Positions 24,455 through 37,850 of a stretch of 64,000 bases of DNA are shown here, piece after piece. Made by a program: the position numbers and the translations under genes. Positions within the stretch are counted from its first letter, which is position 1; each line of letters begins with the position of its first letter. The stretch spans positions 84,417,951-84,481,950 of the forward strand of contig NC_089225.1 in assembly GCF_963924675.1 (NCBI RefSeq), read 5' to 3'. The DNA comes from Phocoena phocoena. Lineage: Eukaryota; Chordata; Mammalia; Artiodactyla; Phocoenidae. The notes beneath the pieces are model-generated. The model saw nothing but the letters and a program-made list of their open reading frames with translations, did not search any database and had not been told where the DNA came from.

Positions 24455-24680
24455 TATAAAATAGGAAGAAGTATTGGACTTGGATTTGGAACAATTGGAC
24501 TTGAATCTCACTGTTCTCTTTTGTATAACCTTGAGTGAGTCCCCTAAATTTGCCTCTTGTGAATACCTACTTCACATCAAGGTTGTGGGGATTAAACCAC
24601 ATTAAAAATGTAAATGCTCCTTGTGAAACACACAACATACAAATGTGTAAATTATTAGGATTAATACTATTTTGGCTAAA
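24455..24680 (+). repeat. Possible MIR element, plus strand
   Basis: Diverged MIR-like order: GACTTGAATCTCACTGTTC, then TATAACCTTGAGTGAGTCCC, then a 'gttgtggggattaaa' block. Confidence 0.55.
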
Positions 24681-24752
24681 ATAGAAAAACTTTGTTTAGA
24701 AATGAACTTTTATAAGTTCATGGTCAACTGTTCAGTAAATTGGTGAAATAGT

Positions 24753-24756
<4 letters not shown>

Positions 24757-24795
<39 letters not shown>
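24757..24795. repeat. TG dinucleotide microsatellite
   Basis: Uninterrupted (TG)n of about 19 units, a likely polymorphic marker. Confidence 0.95.
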
Positions 24796-24797
<2 letters not shown>

Positions 24798-27700
24798 TTT
24801 TTGCTATCCACTGGTATTATAGGAAGGAAATTTAATTAAAAAACATAAAAAATAATATGTAAGAGGAGACATGAGCCAATAAAAGTTAAGAAGTAATGAG
24901 TACAGGCTGAAACAGCACACTTAACTCAACCCATGTGTCTAGAAGCAACTGCATACAGAGTGTGTCAGACAAGTGTCTGACTTCATTATGCCATATGGTT
25001 GCCCTGTGTGAGCACGGGGAATGGGGGGAGTTAAGGTCATAGTGGTAGACTTAGTTCTTCATTTCCTTCCATTTATTGGTTTGTGTCATTATTTTAAATT
25101 AGAATTTACATTTAATTATTTACTAAGACTACTGTAATTCACTCTGCCTTCAATTTCTTTTTAATTTTTTTCTTTTACAAAAATAGGGCCACACCTGTTG
25201 TAGAATTAAGATCCCTAATCAAAGTTAGAACACCCCGAGTACAACACACTGGCTGCTGTACTAAATAAGGCCTCAGTGGTTTCATTGGGGTGGAGAATGT
25301 TGCTTGTACGGAGGACCATTGGCTCGCACAATAAAAACAAAAATGCAAGAAGAAAGAAAACAAAACAAGAGTCCCTGAAAGTAAAAAGCAACTTAATTTC
25401 ATTCATTTTTTTCAAAAAAAAATATATAGTTTTATTTTAGAATTAAAGCATAAAATCTAATTGTCAGTAAATAAAGATAGCATAATATACCTGTTTCATA
25501 GTAAAGACAGCTGAATATGAGGCAGAAGGAAAGGAGGGATGGGTGAAGAGTGATATATCATGTGAGCAGAGGAGATGTTTAGGTAAAAATTCTAAGCGGG
25601 TGAGCGGCCTAGGCAGTGTGATACAGTGGGAAGAAAGGAGGAGGCCAGCAGGACATAGGTTTGTGCCTAAATGATCATTAGAAGGGCAAGAAGCAATTGT
25701 TAGCCCTCTTATTCTGCGGGGCTGTGGGTTTCGGCCTCCTTTATCACTGCTTCTTAATGCAAATTAACTGGTTCACCTCAGCCTATAACTCATCGACGGC
25801 ATTAATTTTTAAATCCTGAGAGCCTTGGTCCCAAACGAGATAGCTATCCACAGCTCACCCATTTGGGGCAAAGAGAATAAAGAGGGACTCTTTTCTGAGC
25901 CTTCTTATACTGGTCTGGATGAAATCAAACTGGAAGGAATCCATCCCTTCCATAGAATAAAGAAGGCAGGAGTGGTTTGTTGCCAGGGAACAAACTAATA
26001 AAATCGGTTAGTTTTACATTTTACCAAAATTACCTCTGACACATGGGTTTCACAGTTGGGCTTATTCTGTCAATAAATTTTTCATGGAAAGTTAGGTTAT
26101 TTAGTTGAGTGAGGTTCACATAGCATACTCCAGCTGTAATATGCCAGCTAAATTGCAACCCAGTGGCCTGAAAGAATTAATTCATCTCCCAAAATGTGAA
26201 ATTAAATCCTAGGGAGTAACATTACATGACTGATGATGTACTGAATTAAATTAAAGGAAGACTTGAATGCTTGTTAAAAAAATATCGCTTACATAAACTA
26301 GTTTATAACCACATGTGAGCCTCCTAATGGGTCGTGTTATCGTGAATCCAGCATAACAAAAATCCAAACTGTGAACTATTAGAGAGTTGTTCAGTTTAGG
26401 AGAGAAACAGTATTTTATTCTATTTCTTTCCTTTTTTTTTTTTTTTGTGACATGTCAAATAGTTCAATTTTTAATATTATGTTATGAGATTAAGGTGGGA
26501 TTAGTACTTTAAATATATTAATTTAAATCTCAGATCCTTTATCAAATAGTAGCTTTGGCCCTTATTCTCTTCCACCCAGAAGATGATTAATTTACTCACC
26601 TACTAGAACTAGGAAATGAAGCATCACTGCACACTTGGCCTGTGACTCTGAGCTTTCCCCACAGTAGGTGACAAAACTGTTTGCTCTGCTCTCTCCTGCG
26701 TCAGCGTACTGTGTTCATTTAACTTATTTAGAGATCTAAATAGCCCTGCATGTGCCTCTCCTCCAGCTGTCTTGAGATGACGTGAGCTCATCAGATGAAC
26801 TGAGGCCCTGGAGGCCGAGGTCCCACTCTGTGGCAGCTCCAAACAGGAAGATGGTTTTCTCCTCCACTTTCATTAGAGACTCCCCTTTTTAATGGCGGAC
26901 GCTATTACGCGTGCATAAAATGTGCTCATGTTTTATTTAGACTTGAGACTTAATGCAAAGGGACTACGTAATAGCACCTAAGGCCCCTATATGAAAGAGG
27001 GTGACAAAGTAGGAAAACAAGAGGATGAGGGAAGAGGAGGTGGTGGTTTCTCCACATCTAGCAGACTCCTCTTGGAGGATGTATCTGTCTGTTTTATCCT
27101 GAGACACCTGGGACCCTGACATGCCGCAAGGAACAGGGAAGTCCCTCGCATGAGAAATGGCTAACGTATACACAAGTTTGATTTCTTTTAGTTTGCAGTT
27201 CAAATACTACCAATATGTAGTAGGTGCGTGCAAGTGCATACACACACAGTTAAATTCTTTTCGTTGCTGTAGCTTTCTTTCTCCTTTTCTTTTTCTCCAA
27301 CCCCATCCCCTCTTGACTCTAAGCCACAGCCCCAAAGCACCAGGAGGTTCAGGGGATCCTCTCTGAATCCAGACTCTTCCTGGCTGAAGTTTCAGACAAC
27401 TCTTCCCAAAGCCCTGATTTCATCTGGTCACCGTCTCGCTCAGAAGCAGTGAGTGGCATGAGTATTACTCCAGCCTCATCACATATGTCCATCAGCTGGT
27501 GTTCAAGGCCCCTTCACGTGGCACTGGCCTCCACGTCCAGTGTGAGCTTCCACCCTGCTCCGTTTACATACACCTGTTCATTCCTGCCTCTGTGTGTATT
27601 CTCTCTCTCCTCCTATCCAAATCCCACTCACTTTCTTCCCAAATCCTTCTATGAAGACTCTAGGCTTATAGCTCCAGTTTTTTCATTTCTCCTGTACTCC

Positions 27701-28347
27701 AAGCCTGTGCTGAGCCATTGTCCTGGTCCTACAGCCCTGTCTCATATTCTTCCATCCGAAGTGCATAGAGAACACTCAACACACACTTGATTCAGTGGCA
27801 CTAACAAATGGGACCGAACTTCCTTCTAAGCTCAGTAATATGATCTCTGCTAAACATTTACTTCTTCATATGCATATTATTGGAAGAGGCGGGAAGACTG
27901 CAAAAAAACTACTGTGAATACCTAATCCTCTCCCATTATCAAACATCGAGCTGCCCCCTGGGCACCAACTCAAACTTACTTATTACAGTCAGCCCTTCTG
28001 TGAAGCCCTCTCGAAACCACGAGTCCTCTGTGTCCTGAACGCTACTGAGCAACACTAGCCTTTTCTAAGTTACCTACAAGCATGAGAAATGGGATTGTAG
28101 GTCATTGTGCTCTGGGCTGGTGTTTACGTATATGTGTCTTGAAGGGCTTCTTCTCCTTAGTGAATCATGTGTGCGAGTGTGTTTTTTTGTTTGTTTGTTT
28201 ACTAAGGATTTAAATAACAGTTGCCTGAATATAAAGCATACTTCCTTTCATAAATAGAAACCAATGTTTATTTCTGAACAGTTACAAATGGAGAAACAAC
28301 TTGTAGGTTATTCAGTCATTCTCTTTCAACCGAAATGTTGCCTTTAG
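24796..28347. other. Intron sequence, nothing recognised
   Basis: Unique intron up to the third exon. It includes a T run at about 26431-26446, a C/T-rich stretch near 27270-27310 and a small TTTG run near 28185-28200. The frame at 27449-27790 is low-complexity Ser/Pro/His-rich translation with no recognised homology. Confidence 0.55.
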
Positions 28348-28473
28348 GATTTTAGGGCTCTTCATCCGTGGAATTGAGGAAAACAGCAGGTCCAAGCGGG
28401 AAGGACTGTTTCACGAAAACGAATGTATTGTAAAAATCAACAGCGTGGACCTCGTAGACAAAACCTTTGCTCA
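28348..28473 (+). CDS. PARD3B: PARD3B coding exon, middle of PDZ1 (exon 3 of this window)
   Basis: A 126-base exon with acceptor ATGTTGCCTTTAG and donor TCA|GTAAGC. It completes the split Arg and reads ILGLFIRGIEENSRSKREGL-type sequence (the copy here has IEENSRSKREGLF followed by HENECIVKINSVDL), ending VDKTFA plus two bases of a Gln codon. It covers residues 58-100. This is the PDZ1 core: the strand-2/strand-3 pair, the helix A region and the KINSVDL strand. Phase 2 at both ends means exons 2 and 3 could be lost together or singly without changing frame. Confidence 0.94.
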
Positions 28474-28904
28474 GTAAGCATGTTTTTCATTGTTTTATTT
28501 ACTTTATTGATTCCTAGAATGCTTATGATCATTACTGAGCTCATTATGGTCAAAAATGTAGGTAGAACTTCTGATAAGTTCCCTTTGACCCCAGAAGATC
28601 TATTTTCAAATATGTCCTGTGTTTTAGCGTACTCAGAGGTGGGCTGCAAATGTCCCTGACAGCCCTGAGAAGGACAAACTGCAGAACAGAGCAAACCTTC
28701 TGCCTGGCTGTCTTTCTGGGGCATCGATAGATGGGTTTGTTTTTCTTGGGATACAGGTCAGTTAGACTGGTATTTAAGAACTCTTCACAGACTATTAGTT
28801 CAGCTTATTAATTAACTTACTTGGTGTCAGTAGTCTTCCTTAAACTAAATATCTGTGAGAGATGACTGTGAAGACTCACTGAATAATGGAAACAAATGGG
28901 AAAA
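28474..28904. other. Intron sequence, nothing recognised
   Basis: Short unique intron stretch after the third exon. The open frames on both strands here overlap the exon and have no independent support. Confidence 0.55.
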
Positions 28905-28920
28905 AAAAAAAGTTAAAATA

Positions 28921-29119
28921 GGGCTTCCCTGGTGGTGCAGTGGTTGAGAGTCCGCCTGCCGATGCAGGGGACACGGGTTCGTGCCCCGGTCCGGGAAGAT
29001 CCCACCTGCCACGGAGCAGCTGGGCCCGTGAGCCATGGCCACTGAGCCTGCGCATCCGGAGCCTGTGCTCTGCGACAGGAGAGGCCACAGCAATGAGAGG
29101 CCCACGTAGCGCAAAAAAA
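28921..29119 (+). mobile_element. CHR-family SINE, plus strand
   Basis: It begins GGGCTTCCCTGGTGGTGCAG with A box and B box (GGTTCGTGCCC at 28976-28986) and ends in an A run. It is flanked by AAAAAAGTTAAAATA ending at 28920 and again at about 29121-29135, a clear target duplication. Confidence 0.93.
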
Positions 29120-29479
29120 AAAAAAAGTTAAAATACTCACCCTCAAGAAATTATTTCTCTGCATGTGAAAATGTTACAGGAATAGGTCTTTGTACCTAAG
29201 AATTAAAGTATGCAGCAGTCTGCATATGCTTTTGTATATGTATATTGGCATTACAGTGGAACAAGGGAATAATCACGAATACTCTTTAGTAATGATCACC
29301 AACCTCTCTTGTTTCAACCAAAACAACTCATAATATATCTTCTCTGTGACCATTAGTTGCCAATATTGTGTTGGGTGGAGGGGCAGTGCTGTAGCTGCTT
29401 AAGTGTAGAAGAAAATGAAGCCTTAAGAGTGTATTTCTAAAAATAATGAATAATATGCAAAATTATAAGTATTATCAAT

Positions 29480-29650
29480 AATGATATTATTTTTATATAT
29501 CACTGTGCTTGTTACCAGGACTTAATAGGAATGCAAGGAAGACATTATTCTCCCTATATTATAGAGGTAGAAATCAAGGCTTATAAAAATTCAGTGTGAA
29601 GTAGATATTGACTCGTAGTCAAGGAGCCGACCAGAGGAGTTGGGCTATCT
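29480..29650 (-). repeat. Possible MIR element, minus strand
   Basis: Reverse MIR-like order: ATTATTCTCCCTATATTATAGAGGTAGAAATC, then a match near GTCAAGGAGCCGACCAGAGG. Diverged. Confidence 0.5.
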
Positions 29651-30504
29651 ATGTGAAGTCTTCTCCCTCCTCCCCTAACATTGTAAGCTCTTCGTGAGTA
29701 AAGTGAGAGGGAGCTCAGATAGCAGTTGGAATTATGATTAATTATTATTTGGTGTGGCTGCTCATAACAGAGACCTGAAATAAAGGTAGCTTAAACAAAA
29801 TTTACCTTTTCTAAGGACAAATAAGTGTGGAGATGGCAGTCCAGAGTTGGAATGGAGGGTCCACCATCATCAGTGAGTCAGGCATCCTCCATCTTTCTGC
29901 TTTGCCATCCTTCTTATGCGGACGCTATCTTGAAGCTGTCTCGTGGTCACAAGATGGCTGCTGGAGTTCCCTCCATCACTTCTGAGTTTTAAGAAGTAGG
30001 AAAGAGAAACAGTAGAACAAAAAAGTTTCTGCCTCCCAGATGAGCCAGATTTTCTCTAACCTTTCATCTCATTGGCAAGAAAGCTGGGAAAGAGAGTTGT
30101 TTTACCTAGTCATAAGGTATAAGGAGACATAAGGAAGAAGGAAAGAAAAAGTAGTAAGAAATTTGAGGAAAAGCACAAAGCGCTAAGACAAAAAAGTAAA
30201 AACATTAGGGACTCTATAATAGAATAACAGGGAGGGTGCATTTTGGATTGCCAATCCACTGTGATATTTGACACAGCCTACGTACCTACCAAACGTCTCC
30301 GTGAGGAAATGTTTGTGTCAGAATTGGGCTCCTGCAACACAACCCACATTAGGAAAGACCTGTACTTTAGATTAAAGTCTTAAAAGGAAACCAAATGATA
30401 ATCTGATGGAGACTATGAAAGATGTTTGTTCCATTTAAAATTAGAGCTTGCTTTTATATTTACTTCAGTAAATACTTCTGGGTAGAATTTGAGATTTAGA
30501 AATG
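29651..30504. other. Intron sequence with an unclassified old repeat-like stretch
   Basis: About 29745-30130 has the look of an ancient interspersed repeat (CACAAGATGGCTGCTGGAGTT, then a CTCATTGGCAAGAAAGC block), but I cannot name the family. Nothing coding. Confidence 0.4.
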
Positions 30505-30760
30505 CTTAGAAGCTGTGGGTCATTGGACAAGTTACTTAAGCTCTCTGAGCCTCCACTTCTTCATTTTGCAAAATGAGAGCTAATTATACTTACTTAACAT
30601 GGTTGTTAAAAAGGTTAAATGAGAGAATCGTGCATGTTGATAATGCACGTGTAGCCCAGTGTGGTGGCACCTAATGAGCAGGCCATACATGGTAACTAGC
30701 ATTTAGTTAGCAAAGTCATATTGGTAGTAATAGTGATAGTATCTCCTGTGCTTATGGGCG
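30505..30760 (+). repeat. MIR element, plus strand
   Basis: Good match to the MIR core: TTGGACAAGTTACTTAAGCTCTCTGAGCCTCCACTTCTTCATTTTGCAAAATG-like order, then a 'ggttgttaaaaaggttaaatgag' block, ending about 55 bases before the fourth exon's acceptor. Confidence 0.7.
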
Positions 30761-30813
30761 CTTTGGATGGCATGCTAGGAAGCAGTATCATTATATGTTC
30801 ACTGTCTTTCAAG

Positions 30814-31172
30814 GGCTCAGGACGTCTTCCGTCAGGCAATGAAATCTCCAAGTGTGCTGCTTCATGTGCTTCCACCTCAAAACCGGGAACAGTATGAAAA
30901 ATCAGTCACTGGACCTCTTAACATTTTTGGTAACAATGATGGCGTTTTGAGAACAAAGGTGCCACCTCCTGTCCATGGAAAATCAGGAATGAAGACAGTA
31001 AATCTCACAGGAACAAGCAGTCCTGAAGAAGGTGCATCAACTTCCCTGCAGCAAAGCAAGAGCCCCCGAGTACCAAGACTAGGTAGAAAGCCGTCCTCTC
31101 CCTCGCTCTCCCCGCTCATGGGGTTTGGCAGCAAGAAAAATGCAAAGAAAATTAAGATTGACCTAAAGAAAG
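30814..31172 (+). CDS. PARD3B: PARD3B coding exon, end of PDZ1 and Ser/Pro linker (exon 4 of this window)
   Basis: A 359-base exon with acceptor CTGTCTTTCAAG and donor AAG|GTAATT. It completes Gln and reads AQDVFRQAMKSPSVLLHVLP, the last helix and strand of PDZ1 (to about residue 120 of this stretch). PPQNREQYEKS and a Gly/Asn-rich piece follow, then a Ser/Pro/Arg-rich linker (KSPRVPRLGRKPSSPSLSP, LMGFGSKKNAKK). It ends KIKIDLKK, the first strand of PDZ2 (from about residue 211), plus the first base of a Gly codon. The LLHVLPPQNREQYEKS stretch is the best argument for PARD3B over PARD3. The linker is basic and rich in possible phosphorylation sites (inference). There are no stops or frame breaks. 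Confidence 0.95.
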
Positions 31173-32259
31173 GTAATTATTAAATTATGCTTAATAGGGT
31201 TCTATTATTGTAACATGTAAAATTGGTTAAGAGAAATGCATTAAGGCTAATTTTGTTAATTCTTCCTTCATTTAATTGAATCAAAGAATAGATTTAAGTG
31301 TATACTGCATACCTTAAATTTCTCAAAATCATAGTACTTTCTTATTCTTTTTTCTGGAGAGTGTAAATTATTTGAAGCAAGAAAATTATAAAGACCTGCT
31401 GTGAAATAGAAGGAACCATTACAAACTTGGTAGGAACAGAGTGTTATTGTATCACAACTTAATACTAAATAGGCACTGAAATTCAGTTGTCTGTTTTAAG
31501 CAAGATTAGTGATTTTTGAAGCATCCTTTAGTCCAAGTCTGAAAAGCCAATATATTGTTTCTGGTTCTCTAAGATAGTTTTATACCAGCAAAAAATTATT
31601 CCTCAGCAAATATGTAGTAATTATTAATTTCACTAATTCAACAACGCAAATAATTTTTCAAGTATTCTTAATTTCAAAAGCATGTATAACCTTTTTTCTT
31701 CATCTTTTTCAACTTTTTCATCCATTTGCAGCCCAGATCAATAAGACTAGATCATGTGTGTTCATAGATATTTATGCAATATTATACATACACACATACA
31801 CATTCATGAATTTCTGCACTTTTTTTAATTTTGTAACTTCTCTTGATAATCCCTTCCCCCACTGCAACCCTCTGCAACCCACTGTGATTTTCAAGACTCC
31901 ATTCAAAAGAAACCAAGATTTTATAGATTCTTATCTGAATTAATAGGAAATGTAATGATCACAAGGTAGTTTTAGAATACTTATTCACATATATCTAAAG
32001 CAAATTACATGTACCTTTAATTGGGATATAGAGATTATTCTGAAAAACCCTCTGGTCAAAATTTTGTCCTCCTATAAGAATTCTATACAGGGAAGAAAAT
32101 GTATCGATAAGAGGCACAATTAGGCTTTGTATGTAAATGCATCACTTGTGCTTTTCATACAAATTGTGCGGCTATGTATAAGACATGGGGTTGAGTGCTT
32201 TGAGAATAGATAAATCAGACATGGAATGTGACCTTAAAAATCCATTAAAAAGCCTTGAA
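31173..32259. other. Intron sequence, nothing recognised
   Basis: AT-rich unique intron between the fourth and fifth exons. No repeat or gene recognised. Confidence 0.55.
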
Positions 32260-33010
32260 TGCAAAAATAAATAATATTACATCCCACACCTGTGTTTTGG
32301 GAAGATTAATCTGACAGAAAAAGATATACTAAAGAAGAGAGCATACAACAAGGGATCAGTCAAGGGTGCACGGTGTCTGTCTGAATATAATATGTATGCC
32401 TAAATTGCTGACTGGATGTAGGCAGGAAGAGAGAGGAATTACTGTCATTGCTGAGGTTTTCAGCCGGGTGGCTTGTGCAATGGTGATACCATTACGAGAA
32501 ATTAGAATTTTAAGTAGAAAAGGCAAGGATCTGGGTTGGAGAAGGAAGTTCATAGTGAAGTTTAAAATGCTTGTGAAAGAACGTGCATGGTAATATCCTG
32601 GAGACTGACTGACACCAGAGAGATTAGAGACAAACAAAGTGATGTAAGTGTCATCTGTAGGGAGATGGTAGTTGGAGCCAGGAGCATGCCAGGCAAGTCT
32701 AGGGGACAAATTGTTCCAGATCCTTGGGGAACATCTGTGTTTATGTGGGAGAACGATGGGTAAGAGAAAGAGTGACAGACATGTTGTGATCAGAGAGGCA
32801 GGAAAATAATCAGAAACTAAAAACATGAATACCTAGGGGGGAGTTAATTTCAAGAAAATGGTTGGTGAGAAGTGTGAAAGCTAGAAAAGGGGAAAGATCA
32901 GAATAGGAAAAATGACTGGACATGGTCATGGGTAGGTAGTTGGTGATGGAAGATTGAAGAAGCAGTAGGATTGATGTAAGGATTCTTTAGGGTAGAGAAA
33001 TCTAAGCATG
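32260..33010 (-). repeat. Probable L2 LINE fragment, minus strand
   Basis: The + strand has the purine-rich, GAGA/GGAG-biased text and phrase order that I associate with reversed L2 3' UTR (GGAAGATTAATCTGACAG, then AGGTTTTCAGCCGGGTGGC-like, then GGAGATGGTAGTTGGAGCC). The long minus-strand frame at 32356-32826 is then the sense strand of the L2 tail and not a gene. Limits are approximate. Confidence 0.45.
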
Positions 33011-34791
<1,781 letters not shown>

Positions 34792-34920
34792 GTAAATGGC
34801 AGAGATGTCACTGGACGAACTCAGGAAGAGCTCGTGGCCATGCTGAGGAGCACCAAGCAGGGAGAGACCGCATCACTGGTCATCGCCCGCCAGGAAGGAA
34901 CTTTTCTGCCCCGAGAGCTG
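34792..34920 (+). CDS. PARD3B: PARD3B coding exon, end of PDZ2 (exon 6 of this window)
   Basis: A 129-base exon, exactly 43 codons, phase 0 at both ends, with acceptor GCCTGCATTAG and donor CTG|GTAATG. It reads VNGRDVTGRTQEELVAMLRS, then TKQGETASLVIARQEG and TFLPREL, covering residues 267-309. It supplies the last strands and helix B of PDZ2 (to about residue 300). No further exon is visible in the remaining 29 kb, so the next exon (toward PDZ3) lies beyond the window. The exon could be skipped in frame, but that would remove the end of PDZ2. Confidence 0.95.
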
Positions 34921-35164
34921 GTAATGTTCAGATCACAGTCTTACTGAATTTTCAATACAGAACATAATACACTCAGTGAATTCATAATAGCTGAGAAATG
35001 AGTTCTAAGTCACGGGCTTCATTTGTTAAAAAAAAAAAAAGAAGAAGTGAATCACACTTACAGTGTTTTGCCCCTGTTTGGGGTATCACTGTTTCAGTGA
35101 TGATGATGTGATGACGCAGTGAGGTAGGTAACTGCAAACAGTGCTTCAAGTGTACGAATTCAAA
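34921..35164. other. Start of the last intron, nothing recognised
   Basis: Begins a 29 kb intron that runs past the window end. An A run lies at 35029-35041. Confidence 0.55.
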
Positions 35165-35430
35165 CACCCTTCAAGGAGGCAATTAACAGTATTTGATAAA
35201 ATAAAATGCACATTGAGTGTGTGCTATGGGCTGGGCCCTGTGCAAAACACAACCAGCAGAAATGTTCATGGCCCTACCTTAGTGCAGTTAGCAGTCAAAG
35301 GGAAATTAAAATATAACCAAGTATTTAAAATGGTGATGAAGATTATGAAAGCAAACTGTGGAGTGCTACAGTAATATATAACAAGGGAATTTAACCTACT
35401 ACTGAAGGCTAGGAAAGGCATCTCAAGACA
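35165..35430 (-). repeat. Probable L2 LINE fragment, minus strand
   Basis: Reverse L2 3' end order: ATTGAGTGTGTGCTATGGGCTGGGCCCTGTGCAAAACAC-like, then TTCATGGCCCTACCTTAGTGCAG. The open frame 35141-35374 lies inside it and is not a gene. Confidence 0.5.
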
Positions 35431-35454
35431 GAGAATTTAAAAATGTGTACCCTT

Positions 35455-35900
35455 TTAAAAAAAAAAAGTGTACCCTTCGACCTAGTAACTATACTTTTAG
35501 CAATTTGTCCTAAACTGATCATCAAAGATGTGGAAAAAATTCTTCTATATTGATTTTTTTCCTCCGGTCCTATTTATTATAGTGATATATTGGGCATGGT
35601 ACAGCAAGAAGGTACTGGTTAAATAAATAACTGGATCGCTTTCCAATGAAATATAGTAAGTACTTAAAATGGTTTCTGTGAGGAATTAATAATAATATGA
35701 GAAATGTTCATAGGATATTATTAAGTAAAAAGTTGGGTATAAAATGACATATGCAGTATGACAAATTACATTAAAAATCTTTTTTAAAAAGCTGGAAGGA
35801 GATGCACTCAGATTGTTGGGATTATGAGAGATTTTTATTTTCTCTTTTTTTTTTTTTTACAATGAACACATAATATTTATTATTGAAATATTTAAGGAGG
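35455..35900 (+). mobile_element. Old L1M/HAL1-like LINE fragment, plus strand
   Basis: It follows the order of an old L1 or HAL1 3' region: ACCTAGTAACTATACTTTTAGCAATTTGTCC, then GTTAAATAAATAACTGG, then AATGTTCATAGGATATTATTAAGTAAAAAG, then TGGGATTATGAGAGATTTTTATTTTC, then a CAATGAACACATAATA end. Very diverged. Confidence 0.55.
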
Positions 35901-36199
35901 CTTTAGAAACTTCAAAGGACTTTTATGGCTAATAATAAAGTAGAATAGATGTGGTCAAAGGACTGCTAATTACCCTTTGTTTTTTATTTCCTTTGAATCT
36001 ATATAAGAAAGGACAAAGGCACATATGGGTAATACGATAGGTTCCCCGAGTGAGATCATCAGAATAGTGAGTGTTGAGAAAATTGAGTATAGTTAACTTG
36101 GAAAAAAAAGTTTAGTACTGATAATTGCTATCACATATATAAAGAGTTATTGTATGGATTGGAAAGTAAATTTTAGTCTGTTTCTTCAGATAGTTTATA
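35901..36199. other. Intron sequence, nothing recognised
   Basis: Short AT-rich intron stretch without recognised features. Confidence 0.55.
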
Positions 36200-36330
36200 T
36201 CCATTCATTTATTTATGCATTAATCCAACAAACACGTTACTGAGCATGTGCTGTGCACTAACTTGGAGGTTCTGGGGATACAAAAATAATTAAGACTAAT
36301 TTCCTGTCCTGTGTGAGCCTGTTCCAAAAC
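36200..36330 (-). repeat. L2 3' end, minus strand
   Basis: CATTCATTTATTTATGCATT, then ACTGAGCATGTGCTGTGCACTAACTTGGAGGTTCTGGGGATAC-like order is the reversed L2 3' terminus. Confidence 0.6.
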
Positions 36331-37539
36331 AAATAGTTGGGAGTGATAATGTTACAAGCACTTTCTAACTGTTGGAGCTGTCCAAGATGGAAACAGGTTA
36401 TTTAGCATACTGAAACAGAACCTGCCTCACCATCTGTCAAAGATGCTCCAGAAACAATTCTCCTGTTGGTAAGGTGGTAAGACTAGATAACCTCTAAGAT
36501 ACCTTCTCTGGGTCTAATATTCTGTTACATGTGTTTATATCCACATTTGAATATACAGCCTTCCTGAACCTCCTCTCATATATTAACCCTCCTTAGTACT
36601 GGCCAAAGGAACCCCTTCCTTCCATGTTTCTGTACCATGGAGTTTCCTTTCGATCCTTCGTTATCTTTCCCATCATCTTATCCATTTTTCCTCTTGTCCT
36701 CTTTTATGCTTTGAGAAGATCCATGGTAAAATAGGAAAGGGGAGATGCACTCCCCACCTCCTTTCCGCTAGTGGACTCCTCCACACTCAGCGCTTTGGAA
36801 GGCAGAATCTTGAGTTACGGCCTCATCTCCTCACTGAAGCTCCCGACTCTTCCTAAAGAGAAATGCTGTCAAAACTCGAAGTCTAGATTTTTTTTCTCTA
36901 AATTCAGATGGATTCTTTCCCTCAATCTTTTATTTATCCAAAGACGTTGGTCTTTCTCTACAAGGGTCAAAGTGAAAAGAAACAACACAAAAGGGGGCAG
37001 CATGGATATATAGCAGGAAGCCCTTACACTTCTTATTTAATTCGTTGGTTGCTGGTGATAAAAGTGGTTAGAAAACCTCAGTAGGACTATGTACTTGTTT
37101 CAGGGATAGGAGAACTAAGAAAGAAGTTTTGATTGTGTATTCTTTTGAACTGTGGTCCTGGGAGGAGTAAAATCCTGCATAAAGAGAGAAATATTCCAGG
37201 CAGCCCCTAGGCACGCAGAGGAACCCAATAGCAGAGCTCCAGCTAGGAACTCAAACACTCACGAGTCCCTCGTTCCCCATCTAACAGTTAGTTATACCCC
37301 TTTTCCATATGTCCTCTAGAATTCCCAACTGCACAGCTAATTCCTTCTTCCTATAAGCTCTCCCAGCCCCCCTTATCCCCACCAACTCCCACCCCTGCCC
37401 CCAGTAAGGGGGAAAGGGATGCTGATCTTATTCAAGTTTGAAACTCTGGAAGCATTTTTAGTCAAAGACAATTACATCTAGAAGTTAGCAAATGGAATAA
37501 TAGAATTTTTGGACTAAAGGGAGCTGAAAGAATCTGTGA
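36331..37539. other. Intron sequence, nothing recognised
   Basis: Unique intron. A C-rich run of CCC-type triplets lies at 37364-37402. The frame at 36771-37013 shows nothing recognisable. Confidence 0.55.
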
Positions 37540-37660
37540 GTCCAGCTCTACTTTTGTAGCTGAGAAAACAGAGGCTCAGGGTGGTTGAGTAACCATGGGC
37601 CATGTGTCCATGGGCCCACAGTCAGCAGGAACTAGATGCCTAGGTTTCTTAGCATTTACT
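37540..37660 (-). repeat. MIR fragment, minus strand
   Basis: GTAGCTGAGAAAACAGAGGCTCAGGGTGGTTGAGTAACC matches the reversed MIR core, followed by the 'cacagtcagca' block. Confidence 0.65.
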
Positions 37661-37689
37661 ATTGTCTCTGAAGCTCAACTTCTGTCTTT

Positions 37690-37850
37690 ACTACCTACTG
37701 TGTGATCCAGAGCAGATCACAAAATCATTCCGAGGCTCAGTCCTCATCTGTATCATTAGATTTCTGTGACAATTAAAAGAGATAATGCATGCAAAGCTCT
37801 AAGTGTTGCTTCTGGTCAATTGTAGGTACTAAATATGTTAGCTATACTTG
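37690..37850 (+). repeat. MIR fragment, plus strand
   Basis: TACTACCTACTGTGTGATCCAGAGCAGATCAC, then a GCTCAGTCCTCATCTGTATC block, then AATTAAAAGAGATAATGCATGCAAAG: MIR order, diverged. Confidence 0.6.

Noticed and set aside
32356..32826. 156-codon minus-strand frame
   Set aside because: Composition is low-complexity, and the region reads as an old L2 LINE tail on that strand. No recognised domain.
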